Shown: positions 44,040 to 52,358 of the stretch, in pieces
How the letters are laid out: every line of letters starts with the position of its first letter
How positions within the stretch are numbered: the stretch's first letter is position 1
Origin: Streptomyces aquilus
GTDB lineage: Bacteria; Actinomycetota; Actinomycetes; Streptomycetales; Streptomycetaceae
Length of the DNA: 64,000 nucleotides
Direction of reading: 5' to 3'
Assembly: GCF_003955715.1 (NCBI RefSeq)
Contig: NZ_CP034463.1
Coordinates: 558,001 to 622,000, forward strand
Program-made: the position numbers and the translations under genes
The notes under the pieces: generated by a model
What the model was told of the DNA's origin: nothing
The model's database searches: none
What the model saw: only the letters and a program-made list of their open reading frames with translations

Positions 44040-44645
44040 CTACCGGAACAGATGGTCGAGGTAATAGTCGATGGCAGCGGTTGCCTGTTCGGGGGTGCGC
44101 AGGCCCAGGACGACGGGCGGGCCCTGCGAGTCGGCGAGGCCGAAGAGGAGTTCTGCTTCGATGTCGGGGTCGCGGTCCGGCGCGATGTCGCCGGCTTCCT
44201 GGGCCATGCGGACGAGGCCGGCGAGGAGTTGGTAGAGGCGGGGCAGCCCATCGACGTAGAGGGCTCGCAGTTTGGGGTTGGCCAGCATGCGGATGAGGTA
44301 GGCGACGCCGACGAGCCACTCGCGGCGGCGCCGGTCGTCCCTGGGGATCGTCTCCAGCAGCACCCACCGCAGCGCCTCCCGGGGGGTGGGCTCGCCCTCG
44401 GGCCATGTCTGCTCGTTCCACCGCTGCTGGACCAGCCAGTCCTGGTACTCGATCGCGTAGGCGAGCAGTTCGTCCTTGTTGGCGAAGTAGTGCTGGATGC
44501 GCCCGGCTGAGACGCCCGCCCGCGCCGCCACGGCCCTCACGGAGATCGCTTCCAGTCCTTGGTCGGCGACGATGTCCAGCAGCGCCTCGGCGATCTGGTC
44601 CCGGCGAGCCTTGTGGTCTACCTGTCGCGGCACGTCGACGGGCAC
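44040..44645 (-). CDS. TetR family regulator
   Basis: A 201-residue protein with helix-turn-helix at about 10-55 (VRAVAARAGVSAGRIQHYFANKDELLAYA), then a TetR_C-type helical domain. GTG start at 44645. It is divergent from the carboxylesterase gene, with a clean 16-bp dyad between them at 44706, so it probably represses the esterase and itself. Confidence 0.92.
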   Translation of the reverse strand: MPVDVPRQVDHKARRDQIAEALLDIVADQGLEAISVRAVAARAGVSAGRIQHYFANKDELLAYAIEYQDWLVQQRWNEQTWPEGEPTPREALRWVLLETIPRDDRRRREWLVGVAYLIRMLANPKLRALYVDGLPRLYQLLAGLVRMAQEAGDIAPDRDPDIEAELLFGLADSQGPPVVLGLRTPEQATAAIDYYLDHLFR

Positions 44646-44705
44646 CTTCCTTCCGACCTTCCCCGTGCTTGCCTTCGTGGGCGGCTCAGCCTAATGTCGT
44701 TTTTA

Positions 44706-44721
44706 CGATACGAATGTATCG
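44706..44721. promoter_or_regulatory. TetR-type operator
   Basis: CGATAC (44706-44711) and GTATCG (44716-44721) are exact arms around GAAT, in an AT-rich patch within the TetR/esterase divergent region. Only site of this kind nearby. Confidence 0.65.
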
Positions 44722-44780
44722 CAACGAGGGGCGGGCCTCAGGGGCGCCGCAGCAGCAAGAGGGAGAGGACGGGCCGGACC

Positions 44781-46355
44781 ATGCCGAAGCGACGCTCCAC
44801 CACCGGCGCCGCGCTGGGCGCGGCCCTCCTCGTGGCGGTGATGGCCACAGCCGATACGGTGCCGAGTCCGTCGGCGGCGGCCGTGCAGCACCCGCACAGG
44901 CAGCGTGCCCTAGGCCAGTTACCCGAGGCCCGGTCGGACACCGTCCTGACCCGTCAGGGCCGCCTACAGGGGGTGACCGCCGAGGGCGTCACCACCTATC
45001 AGGGCATCCCCTACGCGGCGCCACCGGTCGGCCCGCTGCGCTGGCAACCCCCGGCCGCGCCTCCCACCTGGACCGGCACGCGGACGGCGGCCGAGCCCGG
45101 ACCGGCCTGCGCGCAGCCCGAGGTGCCGGACTCCGCGGAGGACTGCCTCTACCTCAACGTCACCACGCCCGCCGCTGAAGCGGACCGCGCGGCCCCGCGG
45201 CCGGTCGTGGTGTGGCTGCACGGCGGGGCCTTCAGCTCCGGCTCCGGGGATCAGTACGACGCCACCCGGATGGCCCGGCAGGGCGACGTCACCGTCGTAA
45301 CCGTCAACTCACGCCTGGGCGCCCTGGGCTTCTTCGCCCATCCGGACCTGCCGGACTCCGGGGCCTTCGGCCTGCAGGACCAGCAGGCGGCTCTGCGCTG
45401 GGTACGGGACAACGCCGGTGCGTTCGGCGGTGATCCCGGCAATGTCACGCTCATGGGCGAGTCCTCCGGAGGCGCGAGCGTGTGCGCCCAACTCACCTCG
45501 CCCAAGGCCGCCGGCCTGTTCCACCGCGCGGTCGTCCAAAGCGGCTCCTGCCTGCAGAACTGGCCCAAGAACACGCTCGCGCCCGGCGACCCCGCCGCCA
45601 CCTATTTCGCCCGCCAGAGCGAGTTGGCCGCAAAGGGCCGCGGCGCGCTGGGCTGCCGCAGTCTGAAGTGCCTGCGTGCCAAGCCCGTCAAGGACGTGCT
45701 GTCCCTCAACGGGCGCTTCCACCAGCCCGCCTACGGGACGAGTGTCCTGCCCGACTCGCCGGCCCGCGCGCTCGCCGCCGGCGACTTCCACCGCGTGCCC
45801 GTCCTGCAGGGCAACACCCGTGACGAACACCGGCTGTTCACCGCCCTGTTCACGCTGGACGGGCCGATGACCGCAGCGGACTACCGCCGCCTGCTCACCG
45901 AGACCTACGGCCGCCGGCAAGCGGCCCGCATCGCCCGCGCGTACCCGCCCGGTCCCACACCGGCACTCGCCTGGGCCAAGGTCGGCACCGACCGCAGCTG
46001 GGTGTGCCCCACCCTGGCCGCCGACCGGCTGCTGGCCGAGCATGTTCCGGTCTACAGCTACGAGTTCGCCGACCGCCAGCCACCCGCGCCCGACCTCCGC
46101 CCCGACTTTCCGCTGGGCGCCTACCACAGCGCGGAGCTGCCCTACCTGTTCGGCATGGGCGACCTCCGCCTCGACGACGGGCAGGCCGCCCTCTCCCGAC
46201 GCATGATCGCCGCCTGGACGTCGTTCGCCAGAACCGGCGCGCCCGGCGACGACTGGCCGCCCTTCCCCCACACCCGCCGGCTTTCCCGGAGCGCGTTCTC
46301 CGGGGTGGACGCGGCGGCCGAACACCGCTGCGCGTTCTGGTCGCGCAGCTCCTGA
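44781..46355 (+). CDS. secreted type-B carboxylesterase
   Basis: A 524-residue alpha/beta hydrolase. The signal peptide covers about 1-28 (RRSTTGAALGAALLVAVMATADT). The type-B signature EDCLYLNVTTP and the nucleophile elbow GESSGG with Ser228 are present, the oxyanion loop is HGGAFSSGS, and the His lies in GAYHSAELPYLFG. ATG 44781 is the likely start; the frame is open further upstream. Substrates are unknown. Regulation by the divergent TetR is likely. Confidence 0.92.
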   Translation: MPKRRSTTGAALGAALLVAVMATADTVPSPSAAAVQHPHRQRALGQLPEARSDTVLTRQGRLQGVTAEGVTTYQGIPYAAPPVGPLRWQPPAAPPTWTGTRTAAEPGPACAQPEVPDSAEDCLYLNVTTPAAEADRAAPRPVVVWLHGGAFSSGSGDQYDATRMARQGDVTVVTVNSRLGALGFFAHPDLPDSGAFGLQDQQAALRWVRDNAGAFGGDPGNVTLMGESSGGASVCAQLTSPKAAGLFHRAVVQSGSCLQNWPKNTLAPGDPAATYFARQSELAAKGRGALGCRSLKCLRAKPVKDVLSLNGRFHQPAYGTSVLPDSPARALAAGDFHRVPVLQGNTRDEHRLFTALFTLDGPMTAADYRRLLTETYGRRQAARIARAYPPGPTPALAWAKVGTDRSWVCPTLAADRLLAEHVPVYSYEFADRQPPAPDLRPDFPLGAYHSAELPYLFGMGDLRLDDGQAALSRRMIAAWTSFARTGAPGDDWPPFPHTRRLSRSAFSGVDAAAEHRCAFWSRSS

Positions 46356-46413
46356 CGCTCGAGATCCGCACACCCCCGTGGACCGTACGAACGCCCCCTT
46401 CCGGAGGATCCCC

Positions 46414-46824
46414 ATGACCGAAACCGGCACTCCGCTCGCCGAAGCCGACTACCTCGGCGCCACCGCCCGCGAGTTGAGCGAGAAGCGAGCTGGGGCGAAG
46501 GTCGCCGCCGGCATCAGCCAGAAGACTCTTTTCCAGCGCCGCGGCCGGATCATCCTCCGCCCCGACCTGCTCGTCCTCACCGGCTGGTCCGACAACGACG
46601 ATCTCACCCTCACCCGCGCAGACATCACCGCGGCAGAAACGCGCTTCACGCACCTCTACGGCCGTTTCCTCGGCGACCTGCTCAACGCCGGCCAGCCCCT
46701 CATCCTCACCACCACCCACGCATCGGCCGACGAGGTGTACCTGCTCATCAACCACCGCGGCTTCCTGGAGACCACGGACGACCGGGCCTGGGCGCAACGC
46801 ATCGCGCAGTGGCGCCGCGGCTGA
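46414..46824 (+). CDS. conserved hypothetical protein
   Basis: A 136-residue soluble protein with no signal peptide or membrane segment. Strand-rich middle (SQKTLFQRRGRIILRPDLLVLTGW) suggests a PH-like or beta-barrel fold. GGAGGATCCCC precedes the ATG. It follows the esterase by 58 bp and converges on the kinase gene. Family not recognised. Confidence 0.72.
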   Translation: MTETGTPLAEADYLGATARELSEKRAGAKVAAGISQKTLFQRRGRIILRPDLLVLTGWSDNDDLTLTRADITAAETRFTHLYGRFLGDLLNAGQPLILTTTHASADEVYLLINHRGFLETTDDRAWAQRIAQWRRG

Positions 46825-46856
46825 GGCGCCGGCACCGCCGAGGTGTTCGCAAGCGG

Positions 46857-48092
46857 TCAGTGGCCTGCGTGCCGCCCCTTGCCCTTTCCTTTGTCGTTCT
46901 TGCCCGGGCGCTCGTGGCGCTCTTCGTCATCGCGTTCACGCAACGGCGTCGTCGTGGACGGAGCGGCAGCCGGAGACGTCGACGTCGAGGCTGCGTCGGC
47001 CGGGGGTGCTGAAGTGGCGGCCACAGGGGTGGGAGACGGGGACGGGGCTGGGTCGTCGTCGCCTGAATTCAGTGATGCTCCGAGAGCCATGGCCGCGCTG
47101 AACACGGCGAGGCCGGTGCCGTAGAAGGCTGCTTTCGAGGCCAGTTTGCGGCCGCGGCGGGGGCGGGAGTGCCTGGTGGTGGTGTGGGCTTCGCGGGTCA
47201 ACGGCACGGGGGCCGCCGGGGTGGGTGGGACGGACATCAGGGCGGTGCCGTCCGTCACGTGCCTCCGCGGTGTCCGGTCCTGTCCGGCAAGCTGATCGGC
47301 TGCCTGCTCGGCGGTGGGCCGGTTGGCCGAATCTTTCGCGAGCAGGTGCAGCACAAGCTCGGAGAGCTGCTGCGGTATCTCGGGGCGCAGTCGGCTGGGC
47401 GGCGGCGGGGTGGCACTGACGTGCTGCTGCACCACGGACAGCGAGGTCCCGCCACTGAACGGAGGGCGTCCGGTGAGGAGTTCGTACAGCACGCAGCCGA
47501 GGGAGTAGACGTCGGAGGCGGGCTGGGCGGAGCGGCCCAGGGCCCGTTCGGGCGCCAGGTAGTCGGCGGTGCCCAGGATCTTGCCCGTGGCGGTCAGCGT
47601 GCTGTCGGCGGTGGCGAAGCGCGCAATCCCGAAGTCGGCGACCTTCACGGTGCGGTCGGTGGCGAGCATCAGGTTCGCGGGTTTGATGTCCCGGTGGATC
47701 ACACCCTGCTGGTGTGCCGCTGAGAGTCCGGCGGCTGCCTGGGCGGCGACGGCCGCGGCTTCCGCCGGGGGGAGGACGCCGCGCAGCGCACGTTCCTGGG
47801 CCAGGCTCCAGCCGTCGACGAGTTCCATGACCAGGTAGAGCTGGTCATGGTGGGAGCCGAAGTCGTACATCCCCACGACGTTGGGGTGGTTGAGCCGGGC
47901 CGCGGTCTGCGCCTCGAGGCGGAAGCGCTCGGCGTCCGCCGCCTCTTCGGCGCGCAGGAGTTTGACCGCCACGAGACGTCCGAGGACCTGGTCGGACGCC
48001 CGCCACACCTCGCCCATCGCACCGCGTCCCAGCAGCTCCCGCAGTTGATAACGGCCTGCCAGCAGCTCCTGCACACCCACCCCGATCGCCAT
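46857..48092 (-). CDS. membrane Ser/Thr protein kinase (PknB type)
   Basis: A 411-residue kinase. The catalytic domain occupies about 13-275, with glycine loop LLGRGAMGEVW, Lys44 in VAVKLL, IHRDIKPANLML and ADFGIARF, and LGTADYLAPE for the P+1 loop. A juxtamembrane segment leads to one membrane helix (AAFYGTGLAVFSAAMAL, about 325-345). The extracellular tail is a Ser/Thr/Pro-rich stretch ending in a charged Lys/Gly/His run, with no PASTA domains. ATG 48092 gives the standard start; upstream codons are not conserved. Confidence 0.93.
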   Translation of the reverse strand: MAIGVGVQELLAGRYQLRELLGRGAMGEVWRASDQVLGRLVAVKLLRAEEAADAERFRLEAQTAARLNHPNVVGMYDFGSHHDQLYLVMELVDGWSLAQERALRGVLPPAEAAAVAAQAAAGLSAAHQQGVIHRDIKPANLMLATDRTVKVADFGIARFATADSTLTATGKILGTADYLAPERALGRSAQPASDVYSLGCVLYELLTGRPPFSGGTSLSVVQQHVSATPPPPSRLRPEIPQQLSELVLHLLAKDSANRPTAEQAADQLAGQDRTPRRHVTDGTALMSVPPTPAAPVPLTREAHTTTRHSRPRRGRKLASKAAFYGTGLAVFSAAMALGASLNSGDDDPAPSPSPTPVAATSAPPADAASTSTSPAAAPSTTTPLRERDDEERHERPGKNDKGKGKGRHAGH

Positions 48093-48641
48093 GCTGCTCG
48101 TACCCTTGCCGATCCGATTGGCATGTTTTGTGGCCATTCGGGTCGCGGGGGCAAGCCTACTGCTCGTTGCGCTGGGGGCGAGCGGGCTACGCGAGACCCC
48201 TGGTTCTTGGGTCCATCTTCTCCAGCGCACCTGAGCCCGGGGCCGTCACAGCCTGCCTACTTCAACGGAGACGTGGAGGGGCTACGCGTTCTCCTCGATT
48301 ACGGCCTCCTCGCCGTCATGTATTTGCTGATCGGCCACGGAATCGCGGCACGCCTCGGCCGCGCCTGACAGCACTCCGGGCTTTGCAATACCCGCCTCGT
48401 CAGGCCGCGTTCAGGGGGCCGCGCGCACTGCCGCCGACACCGGACGGGCCGCGCGGGCGGCTGCGGAGTGGTGGTCCGCGGGCGATGCCCGAAGAATCCG
48501 CGCAGGAGCATCACACAGGCTGCACACAGGTGATCGCATCCCTGGCTACCGTGACTGGCCAACCTCCCGTGCGAACGCGCACCGGCCGGTGGCCAAGCGG
48601 GCCGACGGCACCGCCGACCCAGAAAGACCGGAACACCACAG
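48093..48641. other. intergenic region with a possible 31-residue ORF
   Basis: About 550 bp. The only protein-like part is 48273-48368 on the plus strand (GTG start, EGLRVLLDYGLLAVMYLLIGHG, then AARLGRA), which would be one membrane helix. It has no clear ribosome site and could be a tiny membrane peptide or the 3' remnant of a gene. The remainder shows nothing. Confidence 0.35.
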
Positions 48642-49478
48642 ATGCACTACTGCTCCAAGTGTCGACGCCATCTCAACGGCGCCCTGGTGTGTCCCGGGTG
48701 CGGTGCCTACGCCCCGGACATCGCTCCGCCGGCAACAGGCCGTGTCAGTTCGCAGTCGGCGAGCATCGACGGCACGCCGCCCGCACATGCGCTCCACGAT
48801 CCGTTGGCCTTCGACACATGGCACGACGGCGCGTTGCCGGGCGAGGAGGACGGCGCCGCCTGGGACACCTCCGACAGCGCCGCATCCACCGATGTCGGGG
48901 ACGTACCCATAGCGCGCGAAGGGCGAGCCGCCCGGCGACGCCAGCTGGCGCGCTGGAAGAAGAACAAACGACGGGCAGCGGTCGCTACGGCCGTCGCACT
49001 CGTCGGAGGCGGCCTGACCCTCACCGCGATGGACCGGAACTCCCCCGACCAGGCAAGGGCGGCCACAGCACCGGACGAGCAGAGCATGGGCGGCGTGAAG
49101 GAACACACGCCCGCATACGCCCGCCCGGCATCCGCGCCGCCCACCCCCCACCGGTCGTCTGACACTTCCGCGACAGACTCTCCGGCCTCCGGCGCCCCCA
49201 GGCAGCAGACCCTCGCGGCCTCGCCCCGCACCACACCGCCGATCGCGCAGCCGGACGCCGCCGCGCCTCCCGCACCGGCTACGACATCGGTTCCCCAGCC
49301 GACCAACACCCCCTCCGCCTCCGGCGACAACGACCCCACCGGTACGTCAGCGGAGCAGCCCTCGGCACCCGCACCCACCAACAGCACGGACCCGGGCACC
49401 TCCCAGACCGGTTCCGGTTCCACCCCGGCAGCGACGTCGCCGGCGCAGGTGTGCCTGCTCGTGCTGTGTATCGGGTGA
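48642..49478 (+). CDS. SCO2400-family zinc-ribbon membrane protein
   Basis: A 278-residue protein. The N-terminal zinc ribbon is CSKCRRHLNGALVCPGCG (residues 4-21) and is the mark of the SCO2400 family. A basic stretch (RRRQLARWKKNKRR) precedes one membrane helix (AAVATAVALVGGGLTLTAM, about 110-128). A long Pro/Thr/Ser/Ala-rich outer segment ends in AQVCLLVLCIG with two cysteines. Probably anchored with the ribbon inside. Function unknown. Confidence 0.85.
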   Translation: MHYCSKCRRHLNGALVCPGCGAYAPDIAPPATGRVSSQSASIDGTPPAHALHDPLAFDTWHDGALPGEEDGAAWDTSDSAASTDVGDVPIAREGRAARRRQLARWKKNKRRAAVATAVALVGGGLTLTAMDRNSPDQARAATAPDEQSMGGVKEHTPAYARPASAPPTPHRSSDTSATDSPASGAPRQQTLAASPRTTPPIAQPDAAAPPAPATTSVPQPTNTPSASGDNDPTGTSAEQPSAPAPTNSTDPGTSQTGSGSTPAATSPAQVCLLVLCIG

Positions 49479-49680
49479 CCCTGCCGGTAGTACGGCCGAG
49501 GCCCGGACGGGCGGCCATCGGACACCAAAGAGAACGGCATTGAGTGGCGTCTACCGGTGCTGTCGGCCGACCGAGACGTGCCGGGGTGCCGGCGCGGCGG
49601 CGTCATGGACCGGGACCTGACCAGTTCCCGGCATCTTCAGGCTCCGCCGCGTCCTGGGCCTGCCCGGCCAGTCCGTCCAC

Positions 49681-50073
49681 TCAGCAGCCCAACAGGCCCC
49701 GTTCCCCCAACAGCGGCACAACGTGGTCCCTGACCGCGGGAGCCAGCTCGACGTCCTCCTCCGCGCCGGAGATCCAGCGCAGCTCCGCCAGTTCGGCAGC
49801 GGGACGAGGCGTCCGGCTGACCTCGGCCTCGTACACCGTCATCCTCATCGGCACCTTTTCAAGGGCCGCCATGGCCTCGACCTCGGCCAGCAGGCGCGGC
49901 TCGACTGGCCGGACGCCGAGTTCCTCGTCCAGCTCGCGCGCCAGGGCCTCCAGCGGCATCTCGCCCGGATCGGGCTTGCCTCCGGGCAGATAGAAGACCT
50001 CCGGGGCCGCCCGCTTGCTCACCACCAGAAGCCGCCCGGCCCGTACGACGGCGGCCGCCACGACGATCAGCAT
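49681..50073 (-). CDS. NUDIX hydrolase
   Basis: A 130-residue hydrolase with a complete Nudix box, GGKPDPGEMPLEALARELDEELGV (residues about 31-54; GX5E, REL, EELG). Start at ATG 50073. Substrate, perhaps a nucleotide or nucleotide sugar, is not predictable. A TTGC-N9-GCAA dyad lies 36 bp upstream, shared in form with the site before the cupin gene. Confidence 0.92.
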   Translation of the reverse strand: MLIVVAAAVVRAGRLLVVSKRAAPEVFYLPGGKPDPGEMPLEALARELDEELGVRPVEPRLLAEVEAMAALEKVPMRMTVYEAEVSRTPRPAAELAELRWISGAEEDVELAPAVRDHVVPLLGERGLLGC

Positions 50074-50108
50074 CTCTCCCCCATCCGCCTTGCCCCGGGC
50101 AGCTCTTG

Positions 50109-50125
50109 TTGCGATTAGTATGCAA
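50109..50125. promoter_or_regulatory. TTGC-N9-GCAA dyad, site 1
   Basis: Reverse complement reads TTGCATACTAATCGCAA. It agrees at 13 of 17 positions with the dyad at 50819. It lies between the NUDIX gene and the GNAT gene. The regulator is unknown. Confidence 0.5.
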
Positions 50126-50145
50126 CAGCCTTAGCTCATCAATAA

Positions 50146-50274
50146 GGGGCCGAGGTCCATGCCGGAGACCTCGACGGCGCGATCCTGCCGCCCAACCTCC
50201 TGCACCACTGGCACCACTGGTGCGACCGCGCTCTCGACGGGAAGAAGCCGACCACTGTGGAAGCCGAGGAGTAA
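50146..50274 (+). pseudogene. 3' remnant of an unidentified gene
   Basis: A 42-codon open stretch directly after a stop codon reads AEVHAGDLDGAILPPNLLHHWHHW and ends PTTVEAEE. It has protein-like codon use but no start codon. Its last codons supply GAGGAG, the ribosome site for the GNAT gene. The rest of the gene seems to be gone. Confidence 0.35.
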
Positions 50275-50278
50275 GCAG

Positions 50279-50728
50279 ATGCAGTCCACGACGATCAGGC
50301 GGGCCGTCGCGCAGGACGCCGACCGCCTCACCCACCTGATCCAGGCCTCCGGCGCCTACCGGGGAACGTACGCCTCGATCATCTCCGGCTACCGGGTCAC
50401 CTCCGACTACATCACCCGTCACCAAGTCTTCGTCGCCGTCGATGCCGCCGAACAACTTCAGGGCTTCTACGCCCTGACGCTGGAACCCCCGGAGCTGGAC
50501 CTGGCATTCGTGGCGGACGCCGTCCAGGGCGGCGGAGTCGGCCGGCTCCTCATCGAGCACATGCTCGGTCAGGCCAGAGCGGCCGGCCTGAGCGAGGTGC
50601 GGGTGGTCTCCCATCCGCCTGCCGAAGCGTTCTACCGACGCCTCGGCGCCGTACGGGTGGGCACACTCGCCCCCTCACCACCGAAAGTCTCCTGGGCACG
50701 GCCGGAGTTGCGGTTCGCCATCGACTGA
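50279..50728 (+). CDS. GNAT family N-acetyltransferase
   Basis: A 149-residue acetyltransferase. IRRAVAQDADRLTHLIQASG opens the fold; the CoA-binding segment is FVADAVQGGGVGRLLIEHML, with EAFYRRLGAVRVG near the C-terminus. ATG 50279 has GAGGAG eight bases upstream; the frame is open for 40 more codons 5' without a ribosome site. Substrate unknown. Confidence 0.9.
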   Translation: MQSTTIRRAVAQDADRLTHLIQASGAYRGTYASIISGYRVTSDYITRHQVFVAVDAAEQLQGFYALTLEPPELDLAFVADAVQGGGVGRLLIEHMLGQARAAGLSEVRVVSHPPAEAFYRRLGAVRVGTLAPSPPKVSWARPELRFAID

Positions 50729-50818
50729 AGCCCCCGTCCCGCCCGATGCGACAGGTCTCCCGTATCCCTGGACGCGCTCTCAAGCAACTCTCGAGATCAA
50801 AAACCTAGCGTGACCTTA

Positions 50819-50835
50819 TTGCATATGGATTGCAA
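50819..50835. promoter_or_regulatory. TTGC-N9-GCAA dyad, site 2
   Basis: TTGCATATGGATTGCAA, 54 bp upstream of the cupin start, in an AT-rich promoter-like stretch. Nearly the same as site 1 at 50109. A further TGCAATA half-site follows at about 50849. Confidence 0.5.
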
Positions 50836-50889
50836 GAGCTGATCCTCTGCAATACGTGTCGACCGACTACACATCGAGGAGTTGACCGC

Positions 50890-51423
50890 ATGAGCGATCT
50901 CATCGTGCTGCCGGGACAGGGACGCAAACTGGTCACCAAGGCGCAGGAAGTCACCTTCAAAGCCACCGGAGCGCAGGGCTCCTCCGTGTCGGTCTTCGAG
51001 GTGGTCGTACCGCCCGGTTTCGACACCGGCGCCCACTTCCACGAGCGTTCGCAGGAGTTCTTCTACATCCTGGAGGGCGAGCTGGAACTGATGGCGTTCG
51101 AGCCGGCCGAGCGCACGGACGACGACTGGCTCGACTGGGAGTCGGCCGACGGCGACCGCCTCGTCCGCGCGAGCGCGGGCAGCACCATGTTCGTTCCGCC
51201 GAACACCCCGCACGCCTTCCGGAACGCCACGGACCAGCCGGTGCGCATGCTGTTCCAGTGCTTCCCGTCGCCCGAGCACGAGCTGTACTTCGAGGAGATC
51301 GCGGACATCTGGTCGACCGGCAGGTCCGTGGACCCGGAGGCGGTGGAGCGCATGCGCAGCCGCTACGACGTCAAGCAGATCACGCCGATGCGTTTCCAGC
51401 CGCCCGCGGAAGAGACCACTTGA
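50890..51423 (+). CDS. cupin-domain protein
   Basis: A 177-residue single-cupin protein. The metal-binding motif 1 is seen in GAHFHERSQEFFYILEGELEL (His-x-His-...-Glu) and motif 2 in FVPPNTPHAFRN. It resembles quercetinase-like cupins. ATG 50890 has GAGGAG eight bases upstream. Likely a small dioxygenase or sensor; no partner enzyme is next to it. Confidence 0.9.
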   Translation: MSDLIVLPGQGRKLVTKAQEVTFKATGAQGSSVSVFEVVVPPGFDTGAHFHERSQEFFYILEGELELMAFEPAERTDDDWLDWESADGDRLVRASAGSTMFVPPNTPHAFRNATDQPVRMLFQCFPSPEHELYFEEIADIWSTGRSVDPEAVERMRSRYDVKQITPMRFQPPAEETT

Positions 51424-51478
51424 CGGTGTCAAGACTCGACGCGGTGAGTCCGTGTGGGAGGCTGCTCGGGTGCTGGGC

Positions 51479-51514
51479 CTCCCCCATCGCCTCCCCCATC
51501 GTCTCCCCCATCGT
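51479..51514. repeat. 12-bp tandem repeat, three units
   Basis: CTCCCCCATCGC followed by two copies of CTCCCCCATCGT in the gap between the convergent cupin and ABC genes. No function is apparent. Confidence 0.6.
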
Positions 51515-51537
51515 CTCTTCCTCCGTTCACGCTCGCT

Positions 51538-52353
51538 TCAGCGGTCGGCCGTCTCGGTGAGGCGGTCGGCGGTCTCGCTCTGCGCGAGGGGCCGGGCCGC
51601 GTAGGTGATGCGGACGACGCCGTCGGCATGCCGTTCTGTTCTCGCGCGGACGCCGAAGACGTCGGCGAGGAGCTCCGGGGTGAGCACCTCGAGGACCGGG
51701 CCCGCCGCTGCCACGGCACCGCCGTGCAGGACGACCAGGTGGTCACAGAGGCGCGCGGCGAGGTCGAGGTCGTGGAGCACCGCGAGGGTGGTGACGCCGG
51801 TCAGGCGGATCAGGTCGAGGAGTTCGAACCGGGCCCGGATGTCGAGGTGGTTGGTGAGCTCGTCCAGGACGAGGAGCTGGGGGTTCTGAGCCAACGCCCT
51901 CGCCAGCAGGACGCGTTGACGCTCTCCCCCGGACAGCGAGGCGTAGTCGCGGTCGGCGAAGGGGCGTACGCCGCAGCGGTCGATGGCGTCGGAGACGGCG
52001 GCTCCGTCCTCGGCCCCGTCGCGGCCCAGCAGGCCATGGTGCGGGGCACGGCCCAGCGCGACGATCTCCTCCACGGTCAGCCCGGTGGTGTTGCCCCCGG
52101 CGTCTTGGAGAACCGCCGCCGTACGGCGGGCCGCCGCCCGTGGGGACAGTTCCCACACGTCGTCCTCGCCGACCTTGACCACCCCGTCCGCCGGACGGAG
52201 AGAGCGGTAGACGGTGCGCAGCAGGGTGGACTTGCCGCTGCCGTTGGGGCCGACAAGGCCGACGATCTCGCCCTTGCGGGCCTCAAGGCTCACGTCCCGC
52301 AGGATCGGGGCGTGGTCCAGGGTGACGTGGAGCTGGTCGACGGTCAGTTTCAT
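51538..52353 (-). CDS. ABC transporter ATPase, siderophore (FecE/FepC) type
   Basis: A 271-residue ATPase. Walker A GPNGSGKST, signature SLSGGERQR, Walker B LLVLDELTNHLD and the switch His in VLHDLDLA are intact; Walker B is DELTN where most relatives have DEPTN. It starts at ATG 52353, five bases after the permease stop. Third gene of the importer operon. Confidence 0.94.
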   Translation of the reverse strand: MKLTVDQLHVTLDHAPILRDVSLEARKGEIVGLVGPNGSGKSTLLRTVYRSLRPADGVVKVGEDDVWELSPRAAARRTAAVLQDAGGNTTGLTVEEIVALGRAPHHGLLGRDGAEDGAAVSDAIDRCGVRPFADRDYASLSGGERQRVLLARALAQNPQLLVLDELTNHLDIRARFELLDLIRLTGVTTLAVLHDLDLAARLCDHLVVLHGGAVAAAGPVLEVLTPELLADVFGVRARTERHADGVVRITYAARPLAQSETADRLTETADR

Positions 52354-52358
52354 GAGTG

